Shown piece after piece: positions 16,514-24,800 of a stretch of 64,000 bases of DNA (position 1 is its first letter; every line of letters begins with the position of its first letter). The notes beneath the pieces are model-generated. The model had not been told where the DNA came from. It saw only the letters and a program-made list of their open reading frames with translations, and searched no databases. Origin of the DNA: PALSA-505 sp035308365 (lineage in GTDB: Bacteria; Actinomycetota; Actinomycetes; Streptosporangiales; Streptosporangiaceae). The translations under genes and the position numbers were made by a program. The stretch is taken from the NCBI GenBank assembly GCA_035308365.1, contig DATGGU010000023.1, forward strand, positions 57,274-121,273, read 5' to 3'.

Positions 16514-16559
16514 GCGGCCTCGGGAGCACGCCGCCCGGTCGTGCGGGGCAGGGCGCCTG

Positions 16560-18245
16560 GTGAGCCACCCACATCCCGAGCTCGCCACCCCCGAACCCCT
16601 GGTCCCGCACGGGCTGCGCATCGTCGGCCTCGGCGGGCTCGGCGAGATCGGCCGCAACATGACGGTGTTCGAGCACGAGGGCCGCCTGCTGATCGTCGAC
16701 TGTGGCGTGCTGTTCCCCGAACCCGACCAGCCGGGCGTGGACCTGATCCTGCCCGACTTCGGCTACCTGGAGGACCGGCTCGATCAGGTCGAGGCGGTCG
16801 TGCTCACCCACGCCCACGAGGACCACATCGGCGGCGTGCCCTACCTGCTGCGCAGGCGGGCTGACATCCCGCTGGCCGGCTCGCGGCTGACCCTCGGGAT
16901 GATCCGCAGCAAGCTCACCGAGCACCGGGTGACGCCGGTCACCGTCGAGGTGACCGAGGGGACCCGGCAGCAGTTCGGGGTCTTCGGCCTGGAGTTCTTC
17001 GCGGTGAACCACTCCATTCCGGACGCCATGGCGGTCGCCATCCGCACCCAGGCCGGTGTCGTGCTGCACACCGGCGACTTCAAGATGGACCAGCTCCCGC
17101 TGGATGGCAGGCTGACCGACCTCGGCGGGTTCGCCCGGCTCGGCAGTGAGGGCGTCGACCTGCTGATGTCCGACTCCACCAACGCCGAAGTGCCGGGGAT
17201 CGTGACCGCCGAGCGGGAGATCGCGCCGGTGCTCGGTGACATCTTCACCGGCGCCCACCAGCGGATCATCGTCGCCTGCTTCTCCAGCCATGTACACCGG
17301 GTGCAGCAGGTCCTGGACACAGCGGTGGCGCACCGCCGGAAGGTGGCCTTCGTCGGCCGGTCCATGATCAGGAACATGGGCGTGGCCCGCGATCTGGGGT
17401 ACCTGCGCGTGCCCGGCGAGCTGGTGGTCGACCTGCGGGAGGCCGAGCAGCTGCCGCCCAGCGAGGTCGTGCTGATCTCCACCGGATCCCAGGGCGAGCC
17501 GATGTCGGCGCTGTCCCGGATGGCCGGGCGGGACCACCAGATCCGGGTGACCGAGGGCGACACGGTGATCCTGGCTTCCTCGCTGATCCCCGGCAACGAG
17601 ACCGCCGTGTACCGGGTGATCAACGGGCTGACCCGGCTGGGTGCCCGGGTGGTGCACAAGGGCAATGCGCTGGTGCACGTCTCCGGGCACGCGTCCGCGG
17701 GCGAGCTGCTGTATGTGCTCAACCTGGTACGGCCGAGCAACTTCATGCCGGTGCACGGCGAATGGCGGCACCTGCGCGCGCACGCCCGGCTGGCCGCGCT
17801 CACCGGTGTGCCGGAGAACAACATCGTGATCGCCGAGGACGGCGTCGTGGTCGACCTGGTGGACGGCCAGGCCGCCATCGCCGGCTCGGTGCCGTGCGGC
17901 TACGTGTACGTGGATGGGCTGTCGGTAGGCGAGGTGACCGAGGCCTCGCTGAAGGACCGGCGGATCCTCGGCGAGGAAGGCTTCGTCTCCGTGGTCATCG
18001 TGGTGGACTCGACCAGCGGCAAGCTGGTGGCCGGCCCCGAGATCCACGCCCGCGGCTCCGGCATCGACGACGCGGCGTTCGGTGACATGCGGCCGCGGAT
18101 CGAGGAAGCGCTGGTGTTCGCGGCGACCGAGGGAATCAACGACGTCCATCAGCTCAGCCAGATGGTCAGGCGGGTGGTCGGCCGCTGGGTGAACGAGAAC
18201 TACCGCCGCCGCCCGATGATCATTCCCGTGCTCGTCGAGGTGTGA
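16560..18245 (+). CDS. rnj: Ribonuclease J
   Basis: A 561-residue metallo-beta-lactamase/beta-CASP ribonuclease, normal length for RNase J, acting as 5'-3' exonuclease and endonuclease in mRNA decay and rRNA maturation. Metal-binding HAHEDH lies at residues about 83-88 in LTHAHEDHIGGVPYLL, followed by HTGDFK, MSDSTNAE, ISTGSQGEP and HVSGHAS, and the RMMBL segment. Start is GTG at 16560, 46 bp after dapA. RNase Y is encoded at 51 kb, so this organism has both enzymes. Confidence 0.96.
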   Translation: MSHPHPELATPEPLVPHGLRIVGLGGLGEIGRNMTVFEHEGRLLIVDCGVLFPEPDQPGVDLILPDFGYLEDRLDQVEAVVLTHAHEDHIGGVPYLLRRRADIPLAGSRLTLGMIRSKLTEHRVTPVTVEVTEGTRQQFGVFGLEFFAVNHSIPDAMAVAIRTQAGVVLHTGDFKMDQLPLDGRLTDLGGFARLGSEGVDLLMSDSTNAEVPGIVTAEREIAPVLGDIFTGAHQRIIVACFSSHVHRVQQVLDTAVAHRRKVAFVGRSMIRNMGVARDLGYLRVPGELVVDLREAEQLPPSEVVLISTGSQGEPMSALSRMAGRDHQIRVTEGDTVILASSLIPGNETAVYRVINGLTRLGARVVHKGNALVHVSGHASAGELLYVLNLVRPSNFMPVHGEWRHLRAHARLAALTGVPENNIVIAEDGVVVDLVDGQAAIAGSVPCGYVYVDGLSVGEVTEASLKDRRILGEEGFVSVVIVVDSTSGKLVAGPEIHARGSGIDDAAFGDMRPRIEEALVFAATEGINDVHQLSQMVRRVVGRWVNENYRRRPMIIPVLVEV

Positions 18246-18338
18246 GAGCGAGGATCTTCGGTAGAACACCCGGTGTGCTCATTCCCTCCAGGCAGGCGGT
18301 ACTGTCGCTAGGGTAGAGCGCCCGGGTTCCGGCGATGG

Positions 18339-18878
18339 GTGATTCATGTGGGCAGGCACTCGTACGGCAGGGGAGAAAGACCCCGTTCCGTGACGTTCGC
18401 CGGCACCCTCATCGGGCAGGTCAGGCACCTCTGGCACGAGGTGGCCAAGTTCGGCGTCGTCGGCGGCATCGGTTTCGTGGTGACCGAGATCGGCTTCAAC
18501 CTCATGCACTTCGACGCCGGGCTCGGCCTGTTCACCTCGAACGCCCTGGCCACCGCCGTCGCGGCGGTCGTCACCTTCGTGGGGAACAAGTACTGGACGT
18601 TCCGCCACCGGGCCGGCCATGGCACGCGCAGGGAAACGATCATCTTCATCGTGCTGAACGGCGTCGGCATACTGATTCAGTACGCCTCTGTCTGGATCAC
18701 CCAGAACGCCTTCGGCATCACCAGCAAGTACCTGCTCAACGTTGCCTACTTCATCGGGATCGGGCTGGCCACGCTGTTCCGGTTCTGGTCCTACCGCAAA
18801 TGGGTCTGGGGCCGGGTGGCGGCCGGCGGGCCACCGGCCGAGCCCACCCACCGCGGCGACCTGGTCAGCCGCCACTGA
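18339..18878 (+). CDS. GtrA family membrane protein
   Basis: A four-helix membrane protein of up to 179 residues. FGVVGGIGFVVTEIGFNLMH, the loop FVGNKYWTFRHR, and the last helix ending LFRFWSYRKWVW are hallmarks of GtrA, which is linked to transfer of lipid-linked sugars across the membrane. The start is uncertain: GTG 18339, 18348 or 18390 are all in frame and none has a strong ribosome-binding site. Its last 14 bp overlap the end of the convergent CoA-ligase gene. Confidence 0.85.
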   Translation: MIHVGRHSYGRGERPRSVTFAGTLIGQVRHLWHEVAKFGVVGGIGFVVTEIGFNLMHFDAGLGLFTSNALATAVAAVVTFVGNKYWTFRHRAGHGTRRETIIFIVLNGVGILIQYASVWITQNAFGITSKYLLNVAYFIGIGLATLFRFWSYRKWVWGRVAAGGPPAEPTHRGDLVSRH

Positions 18879-20508
18879 TGCCCGGGGAAGATCCTTCTTC
18901 CCTCAGCCGGAAGCGCTGCAGCTTCCCGGTGCTGGTGCGTGGCAGCGACGGCAGGAAGGTGATCGCCCTCGGGTACTTGTACGGCGCGATCTGCTGCTTC
19001 ACGAACTCCTGCAGCTCCGCCGCCGTCGCCTCGGTCGCCGCGACACCCTGCCGCAGGACCACGTAGGCCTTGACGATCTGCCCGCGCACCTCGTCCTGCA
19101 CCCCGACCACCCCGCACTCGGCCACGTCGGGATGGAGCAGCAGCGCCTCCTCGATCTCCGGCCCGGCGATGTTGTAACCGGCCGAGACGATCATGTCGTC
19201 GGACCGGGCCTGGTACCAGAAGTAGCCCTGGGCGTCCCGCAGGTAGGTGTCCCCGGTGATGTTCCAGCCGTTGCTGACGTAGCCGCGCTGCCGGCCGTCG
19301 GCCAGGTAGCGGCAGCCGGTCGGTCCCTTCACCGCCAGCCGTCCAGGAGTTCCATCTGGCACCGGCTGGCCGTCGGCGTCGAAGATCGTGGCCACGTAGC
19401 CCGGCACGACCTTGCCGGTGGCGCCGGGCACGATCTCGTCACCGGCCGACGAGATGAACACGTGCAGCATCTCCGTGCTGCCGATGCCGTCCACGATCCG
19501 CACCCCGGTCGCCTGGTAGAACGCCTGCCAGGTGCTGGCCGGCAGATGCTCACCGGCCGAGACCGCCAGCCGCAGGCCGCGCAGCTCCGCCGTCCGGCCG
19601 GACGCGAGCATCGCCCGGTAGCCGGTGGGCGCGGTGGCGCAGACGGTGACCCCGCGCGTGGCGATGTGCCCGGCCAGTTCCTCCGGCGTCGCCTTCTCCA
19701 GCAACAGCGTCGCGGCACCCGCCCGCAGCGGGAACACGAGCTGGCAGCCGAGCCCGTAGGTGAAGGCCAGCGGCGGCGTCCCGGTGAACACGTCGTCCGG
19801 CGCCGGGTTCAGCACCCGGGCGGAGAACGTGTCGGCGATGGCCAGCACGTCCCGGTGGAAGTGCATGGTCGCCTTGGGCCTGCCGGTCGTCCCCGAGGTG
19901 AAGGCGATCATCGCCACGTCGTCGGCGGCCGTGGCGACGGCGGTGTAGTCGCCGGGCTTACCCGAGGTGAGCTCGATCAGGTCGCCGGGCTGGGGGGAGC
20001 CGTACCGCACGATCTCCAGACCAGGTATCCCGGCGTTCTCCAGGTCCCAGGTGAACCGGTGATCGCACAGCGCCAGCACCGGCTTGGCGATCTCGCCGAT
20101 GGTGGCCAGCTCCCCGGCGCGCAGCAGCGGCATGGTGGTGACGGCGACCGCACCGGCCTTGATCACGCCGGCCCAGCAGGCAGCCAGCCACGGGTTGTTA
20201 GGCCCGCGCAGCAGCACCCGGTTGCCCGCCACGATGCCCAGGTCCTCGGTCAGCACGTGCGCGACCCGGTTGACGACACCGAGCAGGTCGCCGTAGGTCC
20301 AGTCGCCCGCCGGGGACAGCAGGCACGGCCGGTCCGCACCGTGCCGTTTGATCGTCGCGTCGATCAGTTCCTCGGCGCAGTTGAGCCGATCCGGGTAGTT
20401 CAGCTCGGGCAGCGTGAAGACGAACTCGGGCCACAGCTCCGGCGGCGGGAGGTTGTCCCGGCAGAACGTGTCCACATGCGCGGTCGGCGATAGCTCCATG
20501 GCCTGCAT
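18865..20508 (-). CDS. AMP-dependent CoA ligase, 2-aminobenzoate/benzoate-CoA ligase type
   Basis: A 547-residue adenylate-forming enzyme. The P-loop-like AFTSGTTGRPKATMHFH lies near residue 200, the core GWNITGDTYLRD near 415, and the catalytic Lys near 530 in RTSTGKLQRF. Sequence details such as HVDTFCRDNLPP and LNYPDRLN at the N-terminus match aryl-CoA ligases of the benzoate/2-aminobenzoate group. The substrate is inferred from the neighbours: RidA, a PaaX regulator and a fused aryl-CoA monooxygenase/reductase. It would activate anthranilate to its CoA thioester. It is divergent from the PaaX gene over an AT-rich 178-bp gap. Confidence 0.85.
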   Translation of the reverse strand: MQAMELSPTAHVDTFCRDNLPPPELWPEFVFTLPELNYPDRLNCAEELIDATIKRHGADRPCLLSPAGDWTYGDLLGVVNRVAHVLTEDLGIVAGNRVLLRGPNNPWLAACWAGVIKAGAVAVTTMPLLRAGELATIGEIAKPVLALCDHRFTWDLENAGIPGLEIVRYGSPQPGDLIELTSGKPGDYTAVATAADDVAMIAFTSGTTGRPKATMHFHRDVLAIADTFSARVLNPAPDDVFTGTPPLAFTYGLGCQLVFPLRAGAATLLLEKATPEELAGHIATRGVTVCATAPTGYRAMLASGRTAELRGLRLAVSAGEHLPASTWQAFYQATGVRIVDGIGSTEMLHVFISSAGDEIVPGATGKVVPGYVATIFDADGQPVPDGTPGRLAVKGPTGCRYLADGRQRGYVSNGWNITGDTYLRDAQGYFWYQARSDDMIVSAGYNIAGPEIEEALLLHPDVAECGVVGVQDEVRGQIVKAYVVLRQGVAATEATAAELQEFVKQQIAPYKYPRAITFLPSLPRTSTGKLQRFRLREEGSSPGISGG

Positions 20509-20686
20509 CGCAGCACATAGAACCCATTGAGAACAAGAGATTCACCCGTAGTCGTCACGGTATATAATCTAGTTTTATAATCGTTTTAGTTGCTTTAAAA
20601 GGGTTCTTTCCACACGCGCCGGCAACGGTGATGCGGATATCGTCCCGGCATGGCTATCGCACGCTCCACCGAAGGGTAGCCCTCCG

Positions 20687-21523
20687 GTGGAGCCACCCAG
20701 CGGCCCGCGGCCCAGAGCCGTGATCGTGACGATCTACGGCCTGTACGCCAGGGAACACGACGGCTGGTTCAGCGTCGCTTCGCTGATCCGGCTGATGGCC
20801 GGGCTTGGCGCCGACGAGCCCGCCGTGCGCTCATCCATCTCCCGGCTCAAGCGCCGCGGGATCCTCGACCAGCAGCGCCGCGACGGCGTGGCCGGGTACG
20901 GGCTGTCCGCTGCGGGCCTGCGCACCCTGGCCGAGGGCGACCGGCGGATCTTCGGCCGGTCCAGGGCCAAGCTCTCGGATGGCTGGGTGCTCGCGGTGTT
21001 CAGCGTGCCCGAGTCGCAACGCCAGCAGCGGCACGCGCTGCGGTCCCGCCTCACCTGGCTCGGCTTCGGCACGGTATCGGCGGGGGTCTGGATCGCGCCG
21101 GGCCAGCTCGCCGAGGAGACCGCCGAGGTGCTGGAGCGCAGTGGCCTGTCCGGCTACGTCAGCCTCTTCCGGGCCGGCTACCTGGCCTTCGGCGACATCG
21201 CCCGACAGGTCGGCCAATGGTGGGATCTGGACCGCCTGCAGGACATGTACCAGGAGTTCCGCGACGCCTACGCCCCCTTGGCCGAGGCGGCCAGCCCGGA
21301 CGACGCCACCGCGTTCGCCGGGTACGTGCGGATGCTCACCGACTGGCGCAGGCTCCCGTTCCTCGACCCCGGCCTGCCCGCCGAGCTGCTGCCCGCCGAC
21401 TGGCCCGGCAGCGCGGCCGCAGACCTGTTCGCCCGCCTCCGGGCCCGGCTGGACGCCCCGGCCCGCCGCCATGTACAGACCGTTGTGGGGCCGAACCCGG
21501 ACGTAGTCTCCGATGCCACGTAG
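20687..21523 (+). CDS. PaaX family transcriptional regulator
   Basis: A 278-residue repressor of the phenylacetyl-CoA-repressor family. The N-terminal winged helix reads IVTIYGLYAREHDGWFSVAS, then VRSSISRLKRRGIL, and the PaaX_C part includes WVLAVFSVPESQR, RHALRSRLTWLGFGTVSAGVW and WWDLDRLQDMYQEFRDAY. Members respond to aryl-CoA thioesters. Here it is divergent from the CoA ligase, so it probably represses the 2-aminobenzoyl-CoA genes until their CoA ester builds up. The GTG start lies at 20687; ATG is not available nearby. Confidence 0.9.
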   Translation: MEPPSGPRPRAVIVTIYGLYAREHDGWFSVASLIRLMAGLGADEPAVRSSISRLKRRGILDQQRRDGVAGYGLSAAGLRTLAEGDRRIFGRSRAKLSDGWVLAVFSVPESQRQQRHALRSRLTWLGFGTVSAGVWIAPGQLAEETAEVLERSGLSGYVSLFRAGYLAFGDIARQVGQWWDLDRLQDMYQEFRDAYAPLAEAASPDDATAFAGYVRMLTDWRRLPFLDPGLPAELLPADWPGSAAADLFARLRARLDAPARRHVQTVVGPNPDVVSDAT

Positions 21524-21534
21524 TCCGCTGGCGC

Positions 21535-21570
21535 CGTAATGGAGTATTTAGATCAAAATTCTCCATTACG
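21535..21570. terminator. Perfect 10-bp inverted repeat between convergent paaX-type and ridA genes
   Basis: CGTAATGGAG (21535-21544) and CTCCATTACG (21561-21570) flank a 16-base AT-rich loop. It sits 11 bp after the PaaX stop and 58 bp beyond the RidA stop, so a bidirectional terminator is the simplest reading. The long loop and lack of a T-run leave room for an operator role instead. Confidence 0.5.
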
Positions 21571-21628
21571 ATGCGGTGCAGACACCCGGCAACCCGGAAC
21601 AGGCGCGGGGCAACCCAGAACCCGGGCA

Positions 21629-22027
21629 TCACGGGATGACCGCGTGCCCCTGGATTTCGACCAGTGCCCCGGGGTCCCACAGGCGGCTGACGCCGATCGC
21701 CGCCATGGCCGGGTAGTGCCGCCCAGCCAGCCGCCGCCACACCTCCCCGATCTCGCGGCCGTGCGCCCGGTAGTCCGCCAGGTCCACGGCGTAGATCGTC
21801 AGGCTGGCCAGGTGCTCCGGCTCCCCGCCCGCCGCCCGCAGCGCTGCCAGCAGGTTCGCCAGCGCCTGCTCGAACTGCCCGGTCACGGTCGTCCCGGTGA
21901 TCCGGCCACCGGCGTCCAGGGCCGTCTGCCCGGCCAGGAACACCAGCCGGCCCCCGGCCGCCACCACCGCGTGGGAGAAGCCCGACGGCCTGGCCAGCCC
22001 CGGCGGATTCACATGCTCGATGCTCAC
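21629..22027 (-). CDS. RidA family enamine/imine deaminase-like protein
   Basis: A 132-residue protein of the YjgF/RidA family: SHAVVAAGGRLVFLAGQTAL, QFEQALANLLAALRAAGG, and HYPAMAAIGVSRLWDPGALV, with the family's late Glu in VEIQGHAVI. RidA enzymes hydrolyse enamines/imines to carbonyls and ammonia. The 2-aminobenzoyl-CoA monooxygenase/reductase yields an amino-oxo-cyclohexene product that is an enamine, so RidA fits as the deaminating step (inference). GTG start with GGGAGG just upstream. Confidence 0.88.
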   Translation of the reverse strand: MSIEHVNPPGLARPSGFSHAVVAAGGRLVFLAGQTALDAGGRITGTTVTGQFEQALANLLAALRAAGGEPEHLASLTIYAVDLADYRAHGREIGEVWRRLAGRHYPAMAAIGVSRLWDPGALVEIQGHAVIP

Positions 22028-22107
22028 GATCCCTCCCGCGGTCGGCGAACCATTTCATGATCACATACGTGGCACGATGGGAGCGGGCGAGCGGGAGGCG
22101 AGCGCCG

Positions 22108-22302
22108 ATGGGCAGGTTGGTGCGGACGGTCCTGGCCGCGGCGATGGTCATGACCGTGGCCGCGGGGTTTGCCCCGGCCTCGGTGGCCGATCATGTGCTG
22201 GTCAGCTTCGGCGGGCCGAACGGCGCCGGGCCGCTGTCGGGCGTGTCCGCGGGCCCCGGCGGCGGACCCGGCTGCGGCACCGTCTACACGATCAAGCCCT
22301 GA
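22108..22302 (+). CDS. Small secreted Gly-rich peptide
   Basis: A 64-residue protein. Residues 1-27 form a Sec signal peptide: a charged start (MGRLVR), a hydrophobic core (TVLAAAMVMTVAAG) and an AxA-like cleavage region (APASVA). The mature part of about 37 residues is Gly/Pro/Ser-rich with a single Cys and ends TVYTIKP. ATG at 22108 is preceded by GGGAGG. It is divergent from RidA, and its last 11 bp overlap the end of the monooxygenase/reductase gene. Function unknown. Confidence 0.55.
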   Translation: MGRLVRTVLAAAMVMTVAAGFAPASVADHVLVSFGGPNGAGPLSGVSAGPGGGPGCGTVYTIKP

Positions 22303-24670
22303 CGGCCGGGCGCCACCGCTGGTGCCTCGTGCCCGCCCCGCCGCGGGTGATGAGCTCCAGCCGCGGCTTGGGCCCGTCCGTCCGCCCCGTCTGTGGCTTG
22401 CGGCTGCCCGCCGCCCAGGGCTGCGGCCAGGTCACGCCGGGCCCGGTGTAGGACTGCTCGGCGGCGGCGTGCAGCGTCCAGTTCGGGTCGTACAGGTGGG
22501 CGCGGCCGATGGCGCACAGGTCGGCCCGCCCGGCCAGGATCAGCGAGTTCACGTCGTCATAAGAGGAGATCACGCCGACGGCGATGGTGGCGATGCCCAC
22601 CTGGTTGCGGATGGCGTCCGCGAACGGCGCCTGGTAGGAACGGCCGAAGGCCGGCCTCTCGCCGGGCGTGACCTGGCCGGTGGACACGTCGATGGCGTCC
22701 GCGCCGGCCCGCTGGAAGGCCCGCGCGATCTCGATCGCGTCCGCTCCGGTGATCCCGCCCGGATGCCAGTCGGTGGCCGAGATCCGCACGGTCATCGGCT
22801 TGCCGGCCGGCCAGACCGCGCGCATCGCCGCGAACACCTCGAGCGGATAGCGCAGCCGGCCGGCCAGCGACCCGCCGTAGCCGTCGGAGCGCTGGTTGGC
22901 CAGCGGCGAGATGAACGACGACAGCAGGTAGCCGTGGGCGCAGTGCAGTTCGGCCAGGTCGAAGCCGCACCGCTCCGCCGCCACCGTGGCGGCCACGAAC
23001 TGCTCCTTGATCACCGCCATGTCATCGGTGCTCAGCTCGGCCGGCACCTGGCTGATCCCGGGCAGGTAGGGCAGCGGCGACGGTGCGCACAGCGGCCAGT
23101 TGCCATCGTCCAGCGGCTGGTCGATGCCCTCCCACATCAGCTTCGTCGACCCCTTGCGGCCCGAATGCCCGAGCTGCAGCCCGATCTTCGCCGCGGACTC
23201 GGCGTGCACGAAGTCCACGATGCGCCGCCAGGCGCTCTCCTGCTCCGCGGTGTAAAGCCCCGTGCAGCCGGGCGAGATCCGCCCCTCCGGCGACACGCAC
23301 ACCATCTCGGTCATGACCAGGCCTGCCCCGCCCAGCGCCTTGCCGCCCAGGTGCACCAGGTGGAAGTCGGCCGGCACCCCGTCCCGCGCCGAGTACATGT
23401 CCATGGCACTGACCACCACCCGGTTGGCCAGTTCGAGGTCGCGCAGCCGCAGCGGCTGGAACATCGGCGGCGCCACCTCGCCCGAGCCCATGCCGCGCCG
23501 CTTCTCATGCCCGGCGAACCAGGCGTCCATCCGCGCCGCGAACTCCGGATCCCGCAGCCGCAGGTTGTCGTGAGTGACCCGGCGGCTGCGGGTGATGATG
23601 TTGAACGCGAACTGCTCGGGCTCCTGGTGGACGTACTGCCCCAGGTTCTCGAACCACTCCAGGCTCGCCTGGGCGGCCCGCTGCACCGAGGCGACCACGG
23701 GCCGGCGCTCGTCCTCGTAGGCGGCCAGCGCGGCATCCACGGACGGCTGCTCGTGCAGGCAGGCGGCCAGCGCCAGCGCGTCCTCCATGGCCAGCTTGGT
23801 GCCCGACCCGATGGAGAAGTGCGCGGTGTGGGCGGCGTCGCCGAGCAGGATCACGTTGCCGTGCCGCCAGCTGGCGCAGCGCAGCGTGCCGAAGCTGATC
23901 CACTTCGAGTTGTTGGCGTGCACCGCGTGGCCGTCCAGCACCCCGGCGAACATCTCCCTGATCCGCTCGATGGACGGCTCGTCCGACGCGCCGGGCGGAA
24001 GGACACTCGCGGCCGCGCTCAGCTCGCCGAACCCGGCCGCCCGCCACACATCCTCGTGCATCTCCACGATGAACGTGCTTCCGGTCGCGTCGTAGGGGTA
24101 GCCGTGGATCTGCATCACGCCATGGGGCGTCTGCTCGATGTAGAACTTGAACGCGTCGAAGACCAGGTCGGTGCCGAGCCACATGTACTTGCAGCGCCGG
24201 GTCTCGATGTCCGGGCCGAACTCCCCGGCCAGTTTTGCGCGGATCGCGGAGTTGGCCCCGTCGGCCGCGATCACCAGGTCGTAGTCCGCCATCAGCTCGG
24301 CGATGGGCGGCGCCTCGGTACGGAAATGCAGCGTGACGCCGAGGCCGGCGCAGCGCTGCTGCAGGATCCCCAGCAGCCGCCGCCTGCTCATTGCCGCGAA
24401 GCCGTGCCCGCCGCTGGTGATCGTCTCGCCGCGGTAGTGCACGTCGATGTCGTCCCAGCGGGCGAACTCACGCTCCATCGCCTGGTAGATGGCCCGATCG
24501 GCGTGCTCGATGCCGCCCAGCGTCTCGTCGGAGAACACGACGCCGAAGCCGAACGTGTCGTCCGGCGCATTGCGCTCCCAGATCGTTATTTGGTGCCCGG
24601 GACCGAGCTGCCTGGCCAGGGCGGCGAAGTAGAGCCCGCCAGGGCCGCCGCCCGCGATCGCGATCCGCAC
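22292..24670 (-). CDS. Bifunctional 2-aminobenzoyl-CoA monooxygenase/reductase (salicylyl-CoA 5-hydroxylase/oxidoreductase type)
   Basis: A 792-residue fusion. Residues 1-390 are a class A flavin monooxygenase: GxGxxG in AIAGGGPGGLYFAALARQ at the start and GDAAHTAHFSIGSG near 285. From about 397 it is an old-yellow-enzyme-type FMN reductase (QPLRLRDLELANRVVVSAMD, SAMDMYSARDG, GLQLGHSGRKG, CGFDLAELHCAHGYL and SPLANQRSDGYGG). This architecture is that of anthraniloyl-CoA monooxygenase/reductase, which hydroxylates and then reduces the ring aerobically; salicylyl-CoA hydroxylases share the N-terminal half. GTG at 24670 has AAGGGAGG five bases upstream, so the 15 extra upstream codons are excluded. 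The conserved genes of downstream beta-oxidation are not adjacent. Confidence 0.88.
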   Translation of the reverse strand: MRIAIAGGGPGGLYFAALARQLGPGHQITIWERNAPDDTFGFGVVFSDETLGGIEHADRAIYQAMEREFARWDDIDVHYRGETITSGGHGFAAMSRRRLLGILQQRCAGLGVTLHFRTEAPPIAELMADYDLVIAADGANSAIRAKLAGEFGPDIETRRCKYMWLGTDLVFDAFKFYIEQTPHGVMQIHGYPYDATGSTFIVEMHEDVWRAAGFGELSAAASVLPPGASDEPSIERIREMFAGVLDGHAVHANNSKWISFGTLRCASWRHGNVILLGDAAHTAHFSIGSGTKLAMEDALALAACLHEQPSVDAALAAYEDERRPVVASVQRAAQASLEWFENLGQYVHQEPEQFAFNIITRSRRVTHDNLRLRDPEFAARMDAWFAGHEKRRGMGSGEVAPPMFQPLRLRDLELANRVVVSAMDMYSARDGVPADFHLVHLGGKALGGAGLVMTEMVCVSPEGRISPGCTGLYTAEQESAWRRIVDFVHAESAAKIGLQLGHSGRKGSTKLMWEGIDQPLDDGNWPLCAPSPLPYLPGISQVPAELSTDDMAVIKEQFVAATVAAERCGFDLAELHCAHGYLLSSFISPLANQRSDGYGGSLAGRLRYPLEVFAAMRAVWPAGKPMTVRISATDWHPGGITGADAIEIARAFQRAGADAIDVSTGQVTPGERPAFGRSYQAPFADAIRNQVGIATIAVGVISSYDDVNSLILAGRADLCAIGRAHLYDPNWTLHAAAEQSYTGPGVTWPQPWAAGSRKPQTGRTDGPKPRLELITRGGAGTRHQRWRPAVRA

Positions 24671-24701
24671 ACCGCCTCCCTTCACCGTCCACGGTATGTC
24701 G

Positions 24702-24726
24702 GTTATCTGACGACCGTCAAGATAAC
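24702..24726. promoter_or_regulatory. 25-bp inverted repeat upstream of the monooxygenase/reductase gene
   Basis: Arms GTTATCTGACG and CGTCAAGATAAC match except for one extra base, centred 44 bp before the GTG start at 24670. The other side of the gap is the ftsK promoter. It is a likely operator for the PaaX-type or another regulator of the aromatic genes (inference). Confidence 0.5.
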
Positions 24727-24800
24727 GATATACCTTCGTTTTGCTGCGAGCGTAGGCGCGCCTCCCGGGAGCGGGCGAAATTCCTCGCTACGGTGAGATC

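Noticed and set aside
16368..18269. 633-codon minus-strand frame opposite RNase J, and similar long antisense frames at 22169-24796 and 42121-44442
   Set aside because: All show antisense-type composition (many His, Arg, Val, Asp) and no domains; the opposite strands encode recognisable full-length proteins.
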